Assembly (NCBI RefSeq): GCF_001424705.1 | Contig: NZ_LMRA01000023.1 | Span: forward strand, 3,004-67,003 | DNA length: 64,000 nt | Reading direction: 5' to 3' | DNA from: Methylobacterium sp. Leaf465 | Lineage (GTDB): Bacteria > Pseudomonadota > Alphaproteobacteria > Rhizobiales > Beijerinckiaceae | Shown here: piece by piece, positions 19,189-27,317 of the stretch | How the letters are laid out: every line of letters begins with the position of its first letter | Position numbering within the stretch: position 1 is the first letter of the stretch | Made by a program: the position numbers and the translations under genes | The notes under the pieces: generated by a model | Databases searched by the model: none | The model's input: the letters and a program-made list of their open reading frames with translations, nothing else | What the model was told of the DNA's origin: nothing

Positions 19189-21333
19189 ATGGCCCGCAAG
19201 CGTGCGCGACCGACCAACGAGATCCTGCTGGAGGCGGCGGTCCGCCTCGGCCTGCCGCCCCGGAGCGTCGAGGTGGAGGCCCTCCGGCTGCATCTCGGCC
19301 TGCCGGACTATGGCGGTCTCGTCGACGACGCGGTGGTCGCCAAGGCCCTTCGGGAGCTGAAGGCGCGGCGCACCTTCGCGGAGGGCGGAGTTGCGGCCGT
19401 GAGGAAGGCGATCCCCAGCCTGCGCGCCGCGGTGATGCGGGACGGCAGCATCGCCTGGACCATCCGGACCTTGATCCCAGTCCTCGATGGCGGGCGCCTC
19501 GACCTGCGGATCGACGCGAAGCCGGAGACGGGTGTCGCCGGCATCCTCTCCGGCATGGCCCATCGCAACGATCCGAGCTGGCGCCTCGAGGAACTGCGTG
19601 CCGCCGTCGCCGAGGCCGGGCTGCGGACTGCGAAGTCCCTGCGCCGCGCCGTGGAGCGCCTGCGCGAGCAGGTCGCCGAGGACCTGCACGAGGTCGGCGC
19701 CGATGCCGCCACCTATATCGACCACCTCGACCGTTCGCTGCGTTCGCGCGCCTTCCTCCTCTCGCCGAACCTGAACCAATCGCTCACCGACACCCTGAAG
19801 GGCGTGCGCGCCCGCGCCCGCACCGTGGCACGGGAGGATTCCCGCCTGCGCCGCCTGCGCGACCAGGTCGGCTTCGGCGCCTATATCGAGAAGTTCACCG
19901 CGGCCCGGCGCCTCGGCCGGCGCATCATCTTCCACATGGGGCCGACCAATTCCGGCAAGACCTACGCGGCCCTGGAGATGCTGCGGGCGGCTGAGACCGG
20001 TACCTACCTCGCGCCCCTGCGTCTCCTCGCGCTGGAGAACTACGAGGCCCTGGCCGAGCGCGGCCTGCGTGCCGGCATGGTAACGGGCGAGGAGACGCTG
20101 GGCGACCTCAACCCGACTCACACCGCCCGCACCATCGAGACCGCCGACCTCACGCGGCCCGTCGACGTCGCGGTGATCGACGAGATCCAGATGATCGCCG
20201 ATCCCGATCGGGGCTGGGCCTGGACCAACGCCCTGTTCGGGGTCGCCGCCCGCACCGTGGTGGTCTGCGGCTCCGACGATGCGCTGGCCGCCGTGCGCCG
20301 CGCCGCGGAGGCCGCCAACGAGTCCCTCGAAGTGATCGCCTTCGTCCGCAAGACGCCGCTGGTGCTGCAGGAGACGCCCGTTCCCCTGGAGAAGGTGATG
20401 CCGGGCGACGCGGTGGTGGCCTTCTCGCGCCGGGCCGTCCACGAGAACCGCGAGATCCTGGTGGCAGCGGGGCACCGGGTGGCGACGATCTACGGAGCAC
20501 TCTCGCCCGAGGTGCGGCGCGCGGAGGCCGCGCGCTTCCGGACCGGCGAGGCCGACGTCCTCGTCACCACCGATGCCATCGGCATGGGCCTCAACCTCGG
20601 TCCGCTGAAGCGGATCGTCTTCTCGGCGGTGCGCAAGTGGGACGGGGTCGGCGAGCGGGGGTTGACCAATTCGGAGATTCGCCAGATCGCCGGCCGCGCG
20701 GGCCGGTTCGGGCATCAGGACGAGGGTTACGTCGCCGCCGTTGACGAGACCGGGCTGGAGCCGATCCGGGCGGCGCTGGCCGGGGCCCCCACGGCGCCGG
20801 CCGCCGACACGCGCTTCTACGTGCGCCCCGACCTCATCGCGATCAATTCCGTGGCCGAGGAGATGCACACCGACAGCCTGCGCGAGGTACTGGCGCATTT
20901 CGCCCGCGCCACCTTCTACGCGGGCTCGCCGTTCCAGCCTTCCGCCCTGGAGGAGATCCTGGAGATCGCCCGCGTGGTGGACAAGGCGCGGTTGCCCATC
21001 GCCGAGAAGTTCGCGTTCTCGGTCTGCCCGGTGGACCGGCGCGACCCGGTCTCCCTCGGCCTGCTGGAGCGCTGGACCCAAGCCCGCGCGGCGGGCACGA
21101 CGGTGCCCGCTCTCCGGGCGAACCTCGCGGGCGAACTGGACTACCAGGAGCGGACGGTGAAGCTCGCCAGCGCCTATCTCTGGCTGTCCCGGCGCTTTCC
21201 CGAGACCTTCGACGATGCCGAGGCTATGCGCACGATGCGGGCACGCGCCAACGGGGCGATCGAGCACCATCTTCGGGAGACGGCAACCCGCAAGGTCGAG
21301 CGGCGGAGGCGCCGGGTGGGCACGCGGGGCTGA
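19189..21333 (+). CDS. Suv3-type RNA helicase (mitochondrial-degradosome-like, SF2)
   Basis: A 714-residue helicase resembling eukaryotic mitochondrial Suv3. Walker A is GPTNSGKT at ~251-258, Walker B is DEIQ at ~331-334, and motifs YGALSPEVRR, TDAIGMGLNL and QIAGRAGRFG (~499-508) follow. The N-terminal 240 residues are helical and specific to this group; the C-terminal region matches the Suv3 helical bundle. The start ATG 19189 has AGAGG at 19181-19185. Suv3 unwinds structured RNA during decay; a role in RNA turnover here is inferred from the family. It converges on the SWIB gene. Confidence 0.88.
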   Translation: MARKRARPTNEILLEAAVRLGLPPRSVEVEALRLHLGLPDYGGLVDDAVVAKALRELKARRTFAEGGVAAVRKAIPSLRAAVMRDGSIAWTIRTLIPVLDGGRLDLRIDAKPETGVAGILSGMAHRNDPSWRLEELRAAVAEAGLRTAKSLRRAVERLREQVAEDLHEVGADAATYIDHLDRSLRSRAFLLSPNLNQSLTDTLKGVRARARTVAREDSRLRRLRDQVGFGAYIEKFTAARRLGRRIIFHMGPTNSGKTYAALEMLRAAETGTYLAPLRLLALENYEALAERGLRAGMVTGEETLGDLNPTHTARTIETADLTRPVDVAVIDEIQMIADPDRGWAWTNALFGVAARTVVVCGSDDALAAVRRAAEAANESLEVIAFVRKTPLVLQETPVPLEKVMPGDAVVAFSRRAVHENREILVAAGHRVATIYGALSPEVRRAEAARFRTGEADVLVTTDAIGMGLNLGPLKRIVFSAVRKWDGVGERGLTNSEIRQIAGRAGRFGHQDEGYVAAVDETGLEPIRAALAGAPTAPAADTRFYVRPDLIAINSVAEEMHTDSLREVLAHFARATFYAGSPFQPSALEEILEIARVVDKARLPIAEKFAFSVCPVDRRDPVSLGLLERWTQARAAGTTVPALRANLAGELDYQERTVKLASAYLWLSRRFPETFDDAEAMRTMRARANGAIEHHLRETATRKVERRRRRVGTRG

Positions 21334-21369
21334 TCAGGTCGCCCTCGGGCCACGAGAACCGGTCGGCCA

Positions 21370-21391
21370 GGGGAGGGGGCAGCCCCTCCCC
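21370..21391. terminator. Hairpin between convergent helicase and SWIB genes
   Basis: A perfect 9-bp stem (GGGGAGGGG / CCCCTCCCC) with loop GCAG lies between the stops at 21333 and 21428. No T-run is present. Confidence 0.6.
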
Positions 21392-21427
21392 GACGCCGAT
21401 CCGGGGTGTTGCTTCAAACGGCTGGGC

Positions 21428-21793
21428 TCAGGCCGACTTGAGGTGCGCGGCCAAGTGCTTGTTCATCTCGAACATGGTGCACTTGTCCTTGCCGAAGACC
21501 TTCTTCAGCTTGTCGTCGGCGAGGATCTCGCGCTTGTTCTCGGGATTCTGCAGGTTGTGCTTCTTGATGTATTCCCAGACCTTGCTGACCACCTCGCCAC
21601 GGGGCAGGGCGGCGTCGCCAACGACGGCGGCGAGCTCGGAGGACGGCTTCAGCGGCTGCTGCAGGGCGTTCGGCTTGGCGCCATCACCTTTCGGTGCGGC
21701 GACCTTCTTGCCCTTGGCGGCGGGCTTCTCGGCGTCCTTCGGGGCAGCCTTGGGGGCGGCCTTCTCGGCGGTCTTGGTGGTGCTCTTTGCCAT
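21428..21793 (-). CDS. SWIB/MDM2-domain protein
   Basis: A 121-residue protein. Residues 1-45 form a Lys/Ala-rich basic tail (KAAPKAAPKDAEKPAAKGKK) like histone H1 or HU tails. Residues ~46-121 are a SWIB domain: LKPSSELAAVVGDAALPRGEVVSKVWEYIKKHNLQ, NKREILADDKLKKVFG and FEMNKHLAAHL. Bacterial SWIB proteins are known from chlamydiae and alphaproteobacteria and may bind DNA or topoisomerase, but their role is unsettled. A GGAGGAA ribosome site precedes ATG 21793. An EcfG-type promoter lies ~75 bases upstream, so stress induction is likely. Confidence 0.92.
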   Translation of the reverse strand: MAKSTTKTAEKAAPKAAPKDAEKPAAKGKKVAAPKGDGAKPNALQQPLKPSSELAAVVGDAALPRGEVVSKVWEYIKKHNLQNPENKREILADDKLKKVFGKDKCTMFEMNKHLAAHLKSA

Positions 21794-21868
21794 GGGGTGT
21801 TCCTCCGGATGTCGACGGTGAGCGCCGGTACGCCCACGGCCGGTGGCCTCGCAGCGCATAGCTGCAAC

Positions 21869-21893
21869 AACTAAGCGGTGCCGCGAGCGTTCC
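21869..21893 (-). promoter_or_regulatory. EcfG-type promoter of the SWIB gene
   Basis: On the minus strand, GGAAC (21893-21889), 17 bases, then GTT (21871-21869) match the EcfG consensus GGAAC-N16/17-GTT. It lies 75 bases before ATG 21793, a suitable distance. The cognate sigma gene is 4 kb away in this window. Confidence 0.7.
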
Positions 21894-22190
21894 AAGGGAA
21901 AACCGCCCTTGGCGCGCTCGTCATCCACAGGCGCGGAGGCTCGTCTCCGGTCGAGGCCGCCCCAGGGCGAAGTGAGATGGCCTCGACTTGGACGAGAACT
22001 TCATCGTCATCGACCTGTACTTTGGCATGAAGGCGAAGGGAGCCACCGGCCTGGCGGCTCGTAGAGCTGCGCGGAAAGCTATAGAGTTACAGTTGGTTAG
22101 AGGATTTTTGGTGGCACGGTGCCAGCCCGTGCTCCGGCACCCACCCCCGGCCCAAACCCGGCTTAGACGTCGTGTGGGGGAGCGATTCCG

Positions 22191-22230
22191 GCCCACGCCC
22201 GCGCCTCGGCCCAGAGGTGCGGGCGTGGGC
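22191..22230. repeat. 17-bp stem-loop in intergenic DNA
   Basis: GCCCACGCCCGCGCCTC (22191-22207) pairs with 22214-22230 with one G-T wobble and a six-base loop. It lies far from any stop codon, so a terminator role is not obvious. Confidence 0.85.
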
Positions 22231-22388
22231 GCAAGAATTTCCGGCCGCCTTGAAGAATTGATCGGACTCCCGGGCGCGACGGGATCCTCGGAATCTGGAC
22301 CCGGTGCGAGCCCGCTGCGCCCGATTTCGGGACGGAGCGGCGGCCGGGGCATCACCGAACCTTAAGGGCGATCGACGAAACCGGGGGC

Positions 22389-22514
22389 ATGATCCTCCTT
22401 GCCTTCACGCTTTCGCTGGGTGCCGCCGTCGCACTCATCATCGGACTCGGCACGCTGGTCTCCATTGAGGCCCAGACCGGTCCCGACGGCCGTGCCGATG
22501 CCGGTCTGATCTGA
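22389..22514 (+). CDS. Small single-pass membrane protein, 41 residues
   Basis: MILLAFTLSLGAAVALIIGLG gives one transmembrane helix, then a short polar tail (LVSIEAQTGPDGRADAGLI). Purine-rich GGGGG lies just upstream of ATG. No family is recognised. It lies 72 bases before the DUF2721 gene on the same strand, perhaps co-transcribed. It is plausible but short. Confidence 0.45.
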   Translation: MILLAFTLSLGAAVALIIGLGTLVSIEAQTGPDGRADAGLI

Positions 22515-22586
22515 CTCGGCGGCCCCGAACCGCCCGCGTCCTCGAACGTTGCGCCAGGGTTCCGTCCCGGTCGCGATCACCCCTTC

Positions 22587-23090
22587 ATGTTCGACAACTC
22601 CGTCGCCTCGTCCCTCGACAGCACGGCTCACATCATTCAAATCGCCCTGACGCCCGTCTTCCTCCTCTCGGGCATCGCGACGCTCCTCAACGTCTTCGGC
22701 ACCCGCCTCGCCCGGGTGGCCGATCAGGCGGAGCGCCTCTCGCAGGCGATCGATGGCGCCTCCGGCCTCGACCAGGTCCGCCTGGCGCGGCGCATGAACG
22801 CGCTCCGCCGGCGCTCCCTCGCCCTCGACGCCGCCGTGATCCTCGGGGCGCTGGGCGGGGTCGCCACCTGCGGAGCGGTCCTCACGCTGTTCGTCGGGGC
22901 CCTGCGGGACGCCACCGTCGCCGACATCCTGTTCGTGCTGTTCGGCCTCGCCATCCTCTGCACCCTGAGCGCCCTGATGGTCTTCGGGTTCGAGATGCTG
23001 CTGGCGAGCCGTGGAATGCGTCAACGGGTGGCCGTGCGCCAGATCGAGGTAGCCGAGGAGACCGGCGTGCGGGTGGACGAGCGGGCCTGA
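22587..23090 (+). CDS. DUF2721 membrane protein
   Basis: A 167-residue inner-membrane protein with three hydrophobic helices (ALTPVFLLSGIATLLNVFGTRLARV; LDAAVILGALGGVATCGAVL; ADILFVLFGLAILCTLSALMVFGF). The PVFLLSGI-LLNV-TRLARV-D start and the RR-x-LALD segment are typical of DUF2721. The function of the family is unknown. It is followed 92 bases later by a PRC-barrel gene on the same strand. Confidence 0.88.
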   Translation: MFDNSVASSLDSTAHIIQIALTPVFLLSGIATLLNVFGTRLARVADQAERLSQAIDGASGLDQVRLARRMNALRRRSLALDAAVILGALGGVATCGAVLTLFVGALRDATVADILFVLFGLAILCTLSALMVFGFEMLLASRGMRQRVAVRQIEVAEETGVRVDERA

Positions 23091-23182
23091 ATCCGGAACC
23101 CCCGCGCGGGTGGCGGCTTGTCCGGTCGAGCGCGGCATCCGGTGCCCCCGCCGCCCGAATCCACTCTGCAAGAGGAATGCGC

Positions 23183-23620
23183 ATGCCGACGGACCTCCCG
23201 AACGAGCGCAGCATCCGCCCGACCGGCTCGATGGAGCTCGACCCCTCGGCCGAGGGCGTCGCAATCGACGAGACCCGGCGCCTGATCGCGTCGAACAAGG
23301 TCGAGGGCACCGCCGCCTACAGCCGTGAGGGCGAGTCGATCGGGACCGTCTACAACTTCATGGTCGACAAGGTCTCGGGCCAGGTCGCCTACGCCGTCAT
23401 CTCCTTCGGCGGCTTCCTCGGGCTCGGCGAGAGCTACCATCCCGTGCCCTGGCGGGCGCTGACCTACAGCGTCGATCTCGGCGGCTACATCGTGGACATC
23501 GACCGCGACACCCTGGCGGGGGCGCCGACCCACGGCCCCGGCGAGGATCCCTTCGCCGACCCGGCCTTCGGCGGGCGCGTCGACGGCCATTACGGCGGCT
23601 CCAAGGTTCCCACGGCCTGA
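23183..23620 (+). CDS. PRC-barrel domain protein
   Basis: A 145-residue cytoplasmic protein. After a polar N-terminus, residues ~33-115 form a PRC barrel: RRLIASNKVEGTAAYSREGESIGTVYNFMVDK, then GQVAYAVISFGGFLGLGESYHPVPW. Such domains occur in RNA-processing and photosynthesis proteins and in stand-alone stress proteins; the exact role is unknown. The start at 23183 rather than ATG 23177 is decided by AGAGGA at 23171-23176, which would touch the earlier ATG. The family is often in EcfG regulons, but no good EcfG promoter is seen. Confidence 0.88.
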   Translation: MPTDLPNERSIRPTGSMELDPSAEGVAIDETRRLIASNKVEGTAAYSREGESIGTVYNFMVDKVSGQVAYAVISFGGFLGLGESYHPVPWRALTYSVDLGGYIVDIDRDTLAGAPTHGPGEDPFADPAFGGRVDGHYGGSKVPTA

Positions 23621-23651
23621 AGGGACCCGCCTCGAGGGCTCGCCGGGCCGG

Positions 23652-24311
23652 TCAGCTCTCGGGCGCCGCCAGGATCCGGTCGAAGTCGAGGAGCGCCGTC
23701 TCGATCACGATCTGCGTGCGGCTGATGACGTCGAGCTTGCGCAGGATCTCGGAGACATGGGCCTTCACGGTGGAATCCCCGACCTGGAGCTCGTGCGCGA
23801 TCTGCTTGTTGAGCTTGCCCTGGCGGATCATCGCCAGCACCCGCACCTGCTGCGGCGTGAGGCTCGCGACCCGCTCGGCGATCGGCGCCTTGCGGGCGGA
23901 CGACGGGGGCAGGGTCGCGTTTGGCAGGCTCGCCGGTACCCAGAGTCCTCCGGCAAGAACGTCGGCGATGGCCCGGGTCAGCGTCGCCTTGTCGACCGCC
24001 TTGGGCACGAAGCCGGCGGCGCCGTGATCCAGCGCCTCCCGGATGATCCGCGGATCCTCCAATCCGGAGACGACCAGGATCGGGACCCGCGGCGCCTGCG
24101 CCCGGATCGCCAGCAGGCCTTCGAAGCCGGTCACGCCCTGCATCGACAGGTCGAGGAGAATGATCTCGATGGCGGCCTGCGCCGCCAGTACGGCACAGGC
24201 GCTGGCGATGCCGTCGGCCTCGTGCAGCGTCGCGTCCGGGTAGGCGAGCCCCACCGCGCTGGCGAGCGCGTCGCGAAAGAGCGGGTGATCGTCGACGATG
24301 AGGAGATGCAT
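23652..24311 (-). CDS. LuxR/NarL-family response regulator
   Basis: A 220-residue two-component regulator. The receiver domain starts MHLLIVDDHPLFRDAL (acidic pair D7/D8) with phospho-acceptor D54 in ILLDLSMQG and the conserved VVSGLEDPRI and PKAVDK segments. A C-terminal LuxR HTH (SLTPQQVRVLAMIRQGKLNKQIAHEL, STVKAHVSEILRKL) occupies ~155-210. ATG 24311 is chosen from the receiver start. It is divergent from the FIST-kinase pair (143-base shared gap), which probably supplies its phosphoryl signal. Confidence 0.94.
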   Translation of the reverse strand: MHLLIVDDHPLFRDALASAVGLAYPDATLHEADGIASACAVLAAQAAIEIILLDLSMQGVTGFEGLLAIRAQAPRVPILVVSGLEDPRIIREALDHGAAGFVPKAVDKATLTRAIADVLAGGLWVPASLPNATLPPSSARKAPIAERVASLTPQQVRVLAMIRQGKLNKQIAHELQVGDSTVKAHVSEILRKLDVISRTQIVIETALLDFDRILAAPES

Positions 24312-24454
24312 GCCCGTTCCGCCCGGTGCGTGCGCCCCTGTTCCCGAGCTGTTCGGTGCCGCATTGCGCGGGAGCCGGCCGCCCGACATACTCGTGTCAC
24401 CGCGGAGAACCGGGCGTCAAGTCCGGCACGCGACGCGCAGGCGGGGAATGGAAC

Positions 24455-25642
24455 GTGGCACAGGGGACGCAGGTGCGCACGCATCTGTGCGGCATCACGA
24501 CGGCGTGGACGGACGCCGCCGCGGCCGACGGGGCCATCGCGGAGATCGGCGCGGCCATCGGCCCGCGTCCCGTCGCCCAGATCGTGGCCTTCTTCTCGGC
24601 CGATTACGACGTCGAGATCCTGAATCGCGAACTCAGCGCGCGCTTTCCGGGCGCGGGCATCGCGGGCTGCACCATGTCGGGCGGCATCTCGCCGGCGGGC
24701 GGCCTCGATCGCGGCCTCGTCGTGATCGCCTTCCCGAAGGCGGGCTTCCGCATCGTTTCCACGCTCTTGGACGCCATCGACCACCTCGACGTGGAGCGGA
24801 CCGCTTCCAGCGTACGGACCCTGCGCCGAAGCCTCGACGGCGCGGGCGCCGATCCGGCATCCGGCCGCTGCTTCGCCCTCTCGCTGATCGACGGGCTCAC
24901 CAACGCCGAGGAGACGGTGGTCTCGGCCATCGCCTGGGCCCTGGACGGCATACCCCTCGTGGGCGGCTCGGCGGGCGACGACCTCACCTTCCGCGAGACG
25001 GTGCTGCTCCATGACGGCCGAATCCATCAGCGCGCCGCCGTGCTGCTCCTCGTGGATTCGGATTTCCCGATCCAGATCTTCAAGAGCGACAATTTCGAGC
25101 CGACCGCGACCAAGTTCGTCGTCACCGCCTCCGACGACGAGCAGCGTACCGTCCACGAGCTCAATGCGGAACCGGCGGCGCGCGAATACGCCATGGCGGT
25201 GGGGCTCGATCCGGAGCGCCTGTCGCCGATGAGCTTTGCCGCCTATCCGCTCGCGGTGAAGGTCGGTGGCGAGTATTTCTGCCGATCAATCCGGCGCATG
25301 AACGCGGACGGCTCGCTCAGCTTCTTCTGCGCCATCGACGAAGGCGTGGTGCTCACCCTGGCGCGCCCGCGCGATATCGTGGCGGCCACGGAAGCCGAAC
25401 TCGCCCGCCTCGACGCGGCGCTGGGCGGCATCGATCTCGTCATCGGCTTCGAGTGCGTGCTGCGCCGCCTCGATGCCGAGAGCCGGCAGGTGCGGCACGG
25501 CATCGTCGACCTCTACCGGCGCTACGACATCGTGGGCTTCGACACCTACGGCGAGCAGTACCGGTCGATGCACCTCAACCAGACCTTCACGGGCATCGCC
25601 ATCGGGCGGGGCGAGCCGGCCCGCGGCGAGGCCGAGCCATGA
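24455..25642 (+). CDS. FIST-domain sensory protein
   Basis: A 395-residue soluble protein with FIST N and C domains, predicted to bind small ligands such as amino acids. Marks are GAGIAGCTMSGGISPAGGL, ALSLIDGLTNAEE, PLVGGSAGDDLTF, and the C-terminal FGFE-like stretch IGFECVLRRLDA and GFDTYGEQYRSMHLNQTFTGIAIG. GTG 24455 is chosen because it follows GGCGGGGAA and upstream codons look non-coding. Its TGA overlaps the kinase ATG (ATGA, 25639-25642), showing translational coupling. It probably passes ligand state to the downstream histidine kinase. Confidence 0.9.
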   Translation: MAQGTQVRTHLCGITTAWTDAAAADGAIAEIGAAIGPRPVAQIVAFFSADYDVEILNRELSARFPGAGIAGCTMSGGISPAGGLDRGLVVIAFPKAGFRIVSTLLDAIDHLDVERTASSVRTLRRSLDGAGADPASGRCFALSLIDGLTNAEETVVSAIAWALDGIPLVGGSAGDDLTFRETVLLHDGRIHQRAAVLLLVDSDFPIQIFKSDNFEPTATKFVVTASDDEQRTVHELNAEPAAREYAMAVGLDPERLSPMSFAAYPLAVKVGGEYFCRSIRRMNADGSLSFFCAIDEGVVLTLARPRDIVAATEAELARLDAALGGIDLVIGFECVLRRLDAESRQVRHGIVDLYRRYDIVGFDTYGEQYRSMHLNQTFTGIAIGRGEPARGEAEP

Positions 25643-26994
25643 TCCTGCCGCCCGAGGCCGCGTCCCCCGCCCCGGAGGAGGACGCGAACCTGCGGCGCAT
25701 CGCCAAGCTGGAGCGCATCAACGCGGCCCTGATGGCCCATGTGGAGCGCAGCATGGACCAGCAGGGCGGGGCCTATTCCCTGTTTCAGACCGCCACCATG
25801 CTGGAGGGGCGCGTCCGCACCCGCACAGAGGAGCTGACCGGGCTGATGCACCGCCTGGAGCGCTCCAACGCCGCCCTGGTGGCGGCCAAGGAGGAGGCCG
25901 AGAACGCCAACCGCTCGAAGACCCGCTTCCTCGCGGCCGCGAGTCACGACCTCCTGCAGCCGCTCAATGCGGCCCGGCTCTCGGCCTCGGCCCTGGCCGA
26001 CCTCGGCCTCGGTCCGGAGGCCGCGGCGATCTCGGGGCAGATCGAGCGCGGGCTCCAGATCATCGAGGACCTGATCAAGACCCTCCTCGACATCTCGAAG
26101 CTCGATGCCGGTGTGGTACGCCCGGCGATCAAGCCGGTGGCCCTCGGCGAGCTTCTCGCCGGCATCGCGGCGAGCTTCCGGCCCTTCGCCGAGCGCAAGG
26201 GGCTGCGCCTCACCGTGCGCGGGCCCGACCTCGCTGTGGCGAGCGATCCGATGCTGCTCCAGCGCATCCTGCAGAACCTCGTCTCGAACGCCATCCGCTA
26301 CACCCGGCAGGGCGGCGTGCTGGTGGCGATCCGCCACCGCGGGGACGCCTGCCGCATCGAGGTGCTCGACACAGGCTGCGGCATCGCGCCGGCGGAGCAG
26401 GGCCTGGTCTTCGAGGAATTCTTCCGGGGGGGTGCCGAGGGGGAGGGGGGCGAGCCGGGCCTCGGCCTCGGCCTCTCCATCGTGCGCCGCATGGCGCAGG
26501 CCCTCGATCATCCCCTCGATCTCGCCTCCCGGGTCGGGCGCGGCACCCGCATGGCCCTGACCGTCCCGGTGAGCCTGACGCCGCCGGAGCGCGCGGTTCC
26601 GTCCGTCCCCGTGACGACCCGGCTCACCGGCGCGCGGGTGCTGGTGGTGGAGAACGATCCGCCCACCGCCGATGCCCTGGAGCGCCTCCTGCGCACCTGG
26701 GACGCCGAGGTCTGCGTGCATCGCGACCTGGCCGGGGTGGCGGCGTCGCTGGTGGCCGGGAAAAGCCTGCCGGATCTGCTCATCCTCGACTACCATCTCG
26801 ACAACGGCGCCTGCGGCCTCGACGTGGCGATCCACCTTCAGGCCCGTGCCGAATCCCGTTTGCCGGTCATCGTCACCACCGCCAACCACTCCCCGGAGAT
26901 CGAGGCGCAGGTCGCCGAATTTGGGGCGCAACTCGTCCATAAGCCGGTGCGGCCGGCCGAGTTGCGGGCGCTCCTGACCTATCTGCTGACGTAA
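25639..26994 (+). CDS. Hybrid histidine kinase with C-terminal receiver
   Basis: A 451-residue soluble kinase (no membrane helix). A coiled-coil N-terminus (~15-95) leads to the HisKA dimerisation domain with H103 in AAASHDLLQPLNA, then the HATPase domain (NLVSNAIRYTRQGGV, DTGCGIA, GLGLGLSIV). A receiver domain covers ~330-451 with D384 (LILDYHLD) and K in HKPVRPAEL. It resembles the NahK/FIST-linked soluble kinases. It is coupled to the FIST gene, and the divergent LuxR-type regulator is its likely output. Confidence 0.94.
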   Translation: MILPPEAASPAPEEDANLRRIAKLERINAALMAHVERSMDQQGGAYSLFQTATMLEGRVRTRTEELTGLMHRLERSNAALVAAKEEAENANRSKTRFLAAASHDLLQPLNAARLSASALADLGLGPEAAAISGQIERGLQIIEDLIKTLLDISKLDAGVVRPAIKPVALGELLAGIAASFRPFAERKGLRLTVRGPDLAVASDPMLLQRILQNLVSNAIRYTRQGGVLVAIRHRGDACRIEVLDTGCGIAPAEQGLVFEEFFRGGAEGEGGEPGLGLGLSIVRRMAQALDHPLDLASRVGRGTRMALTVPVSLTPPERAVPSVPVTTRLTGARVLVVENDPPTADALERLLRTWDAEVCVHRDLAGVAASLVAGKSLPDLLILDYHLDNGACGLDVAIHLQARAESRLPVIVTTANHSPEIEAQVAEFGAQLVHKPVRPAELRALLTYLLT

Positions 26995-27317
26995 GGGGGC
27001 TCCCGAAGGATACGCATCCCAAGAGTATTTTGAATAATCTTGGCCGGATCGGAGGCATCGTTCCGTCTTGGTGCATCCCGGCCGCAGGAACGCAAAATCT
27101 TTTGCGGCCGCACTGTTAGTTCAATTTGATGCGCGATTGAAAAATTTGCATTGCACCAAGATAAAATTGCGCTGCAACGAGAGTTGGGGTGCCCTTGCGA
27201 AGCTTCCTGCGGATCTTTACGCTGCCGCGCCAGAATAAGACTTCCCCATGTGCGACCCGCTCCAGGCTCTGACCTGCCGCCCGTCGCCGGCCTGGGGTAC
27301 GGAGGACGGCCCGGTTC
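26995..27317. other. Promoter region upstream of the CoA-transferase
   Basis: A 323-base AT-enriched gap. It contains a DNA palindrome CGCAAAA-TC-TTTTGCG (27091-27106), two TTGC-N3-GCA(A/C) elements (27146-27156 and 27167-27177), and GGAGG at 27301-27305 before the CoA-transferase start. Confidence 0.5.
27146..27177. promoter_or_regulatory. Paired TTGC-N3-GCA elements (PhaR-like candidate)
   Basis: TTGC-ATT-GCAC at 27146-27156 and TTGC-GCT-GCAA at 27167-27177, 21 bases apart (two helical turns). The second is a perfect palindrome. The shape resembles PhaR-type operators, but the match is by eye. Confidence 0.4.

Larger units (their letters stand above)
21794..22388. other. Intergenic region between the SWIB gene and a small membrane gene
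   Basis: About 600 bases. It holds the EcfG-type promoter (21869-21893, minus) and the 17-bp hairpin at 22191-22230. A weak frame from TTG 21988 begins with protein-like residues (MDENFIVIDLYFGMKAKG) but turns Pro/Arg-rich without motifs. I do not call it a gene. Confidence 0.45.

Noticed and set aside
21988..22365. Open frame starting MDENFIVIDLYF from TTG
   Set aside because: Starts protein-like but becomes Pro/Arg-rich with no motif and overlaps a strong hairpin; not enough support.
23095..23119. EcfG-type promoter before the PRC-barrel gene
   Set aside because: GGAAC is present, but the -10 is CTT rather than GTT at N17; too weak to call.
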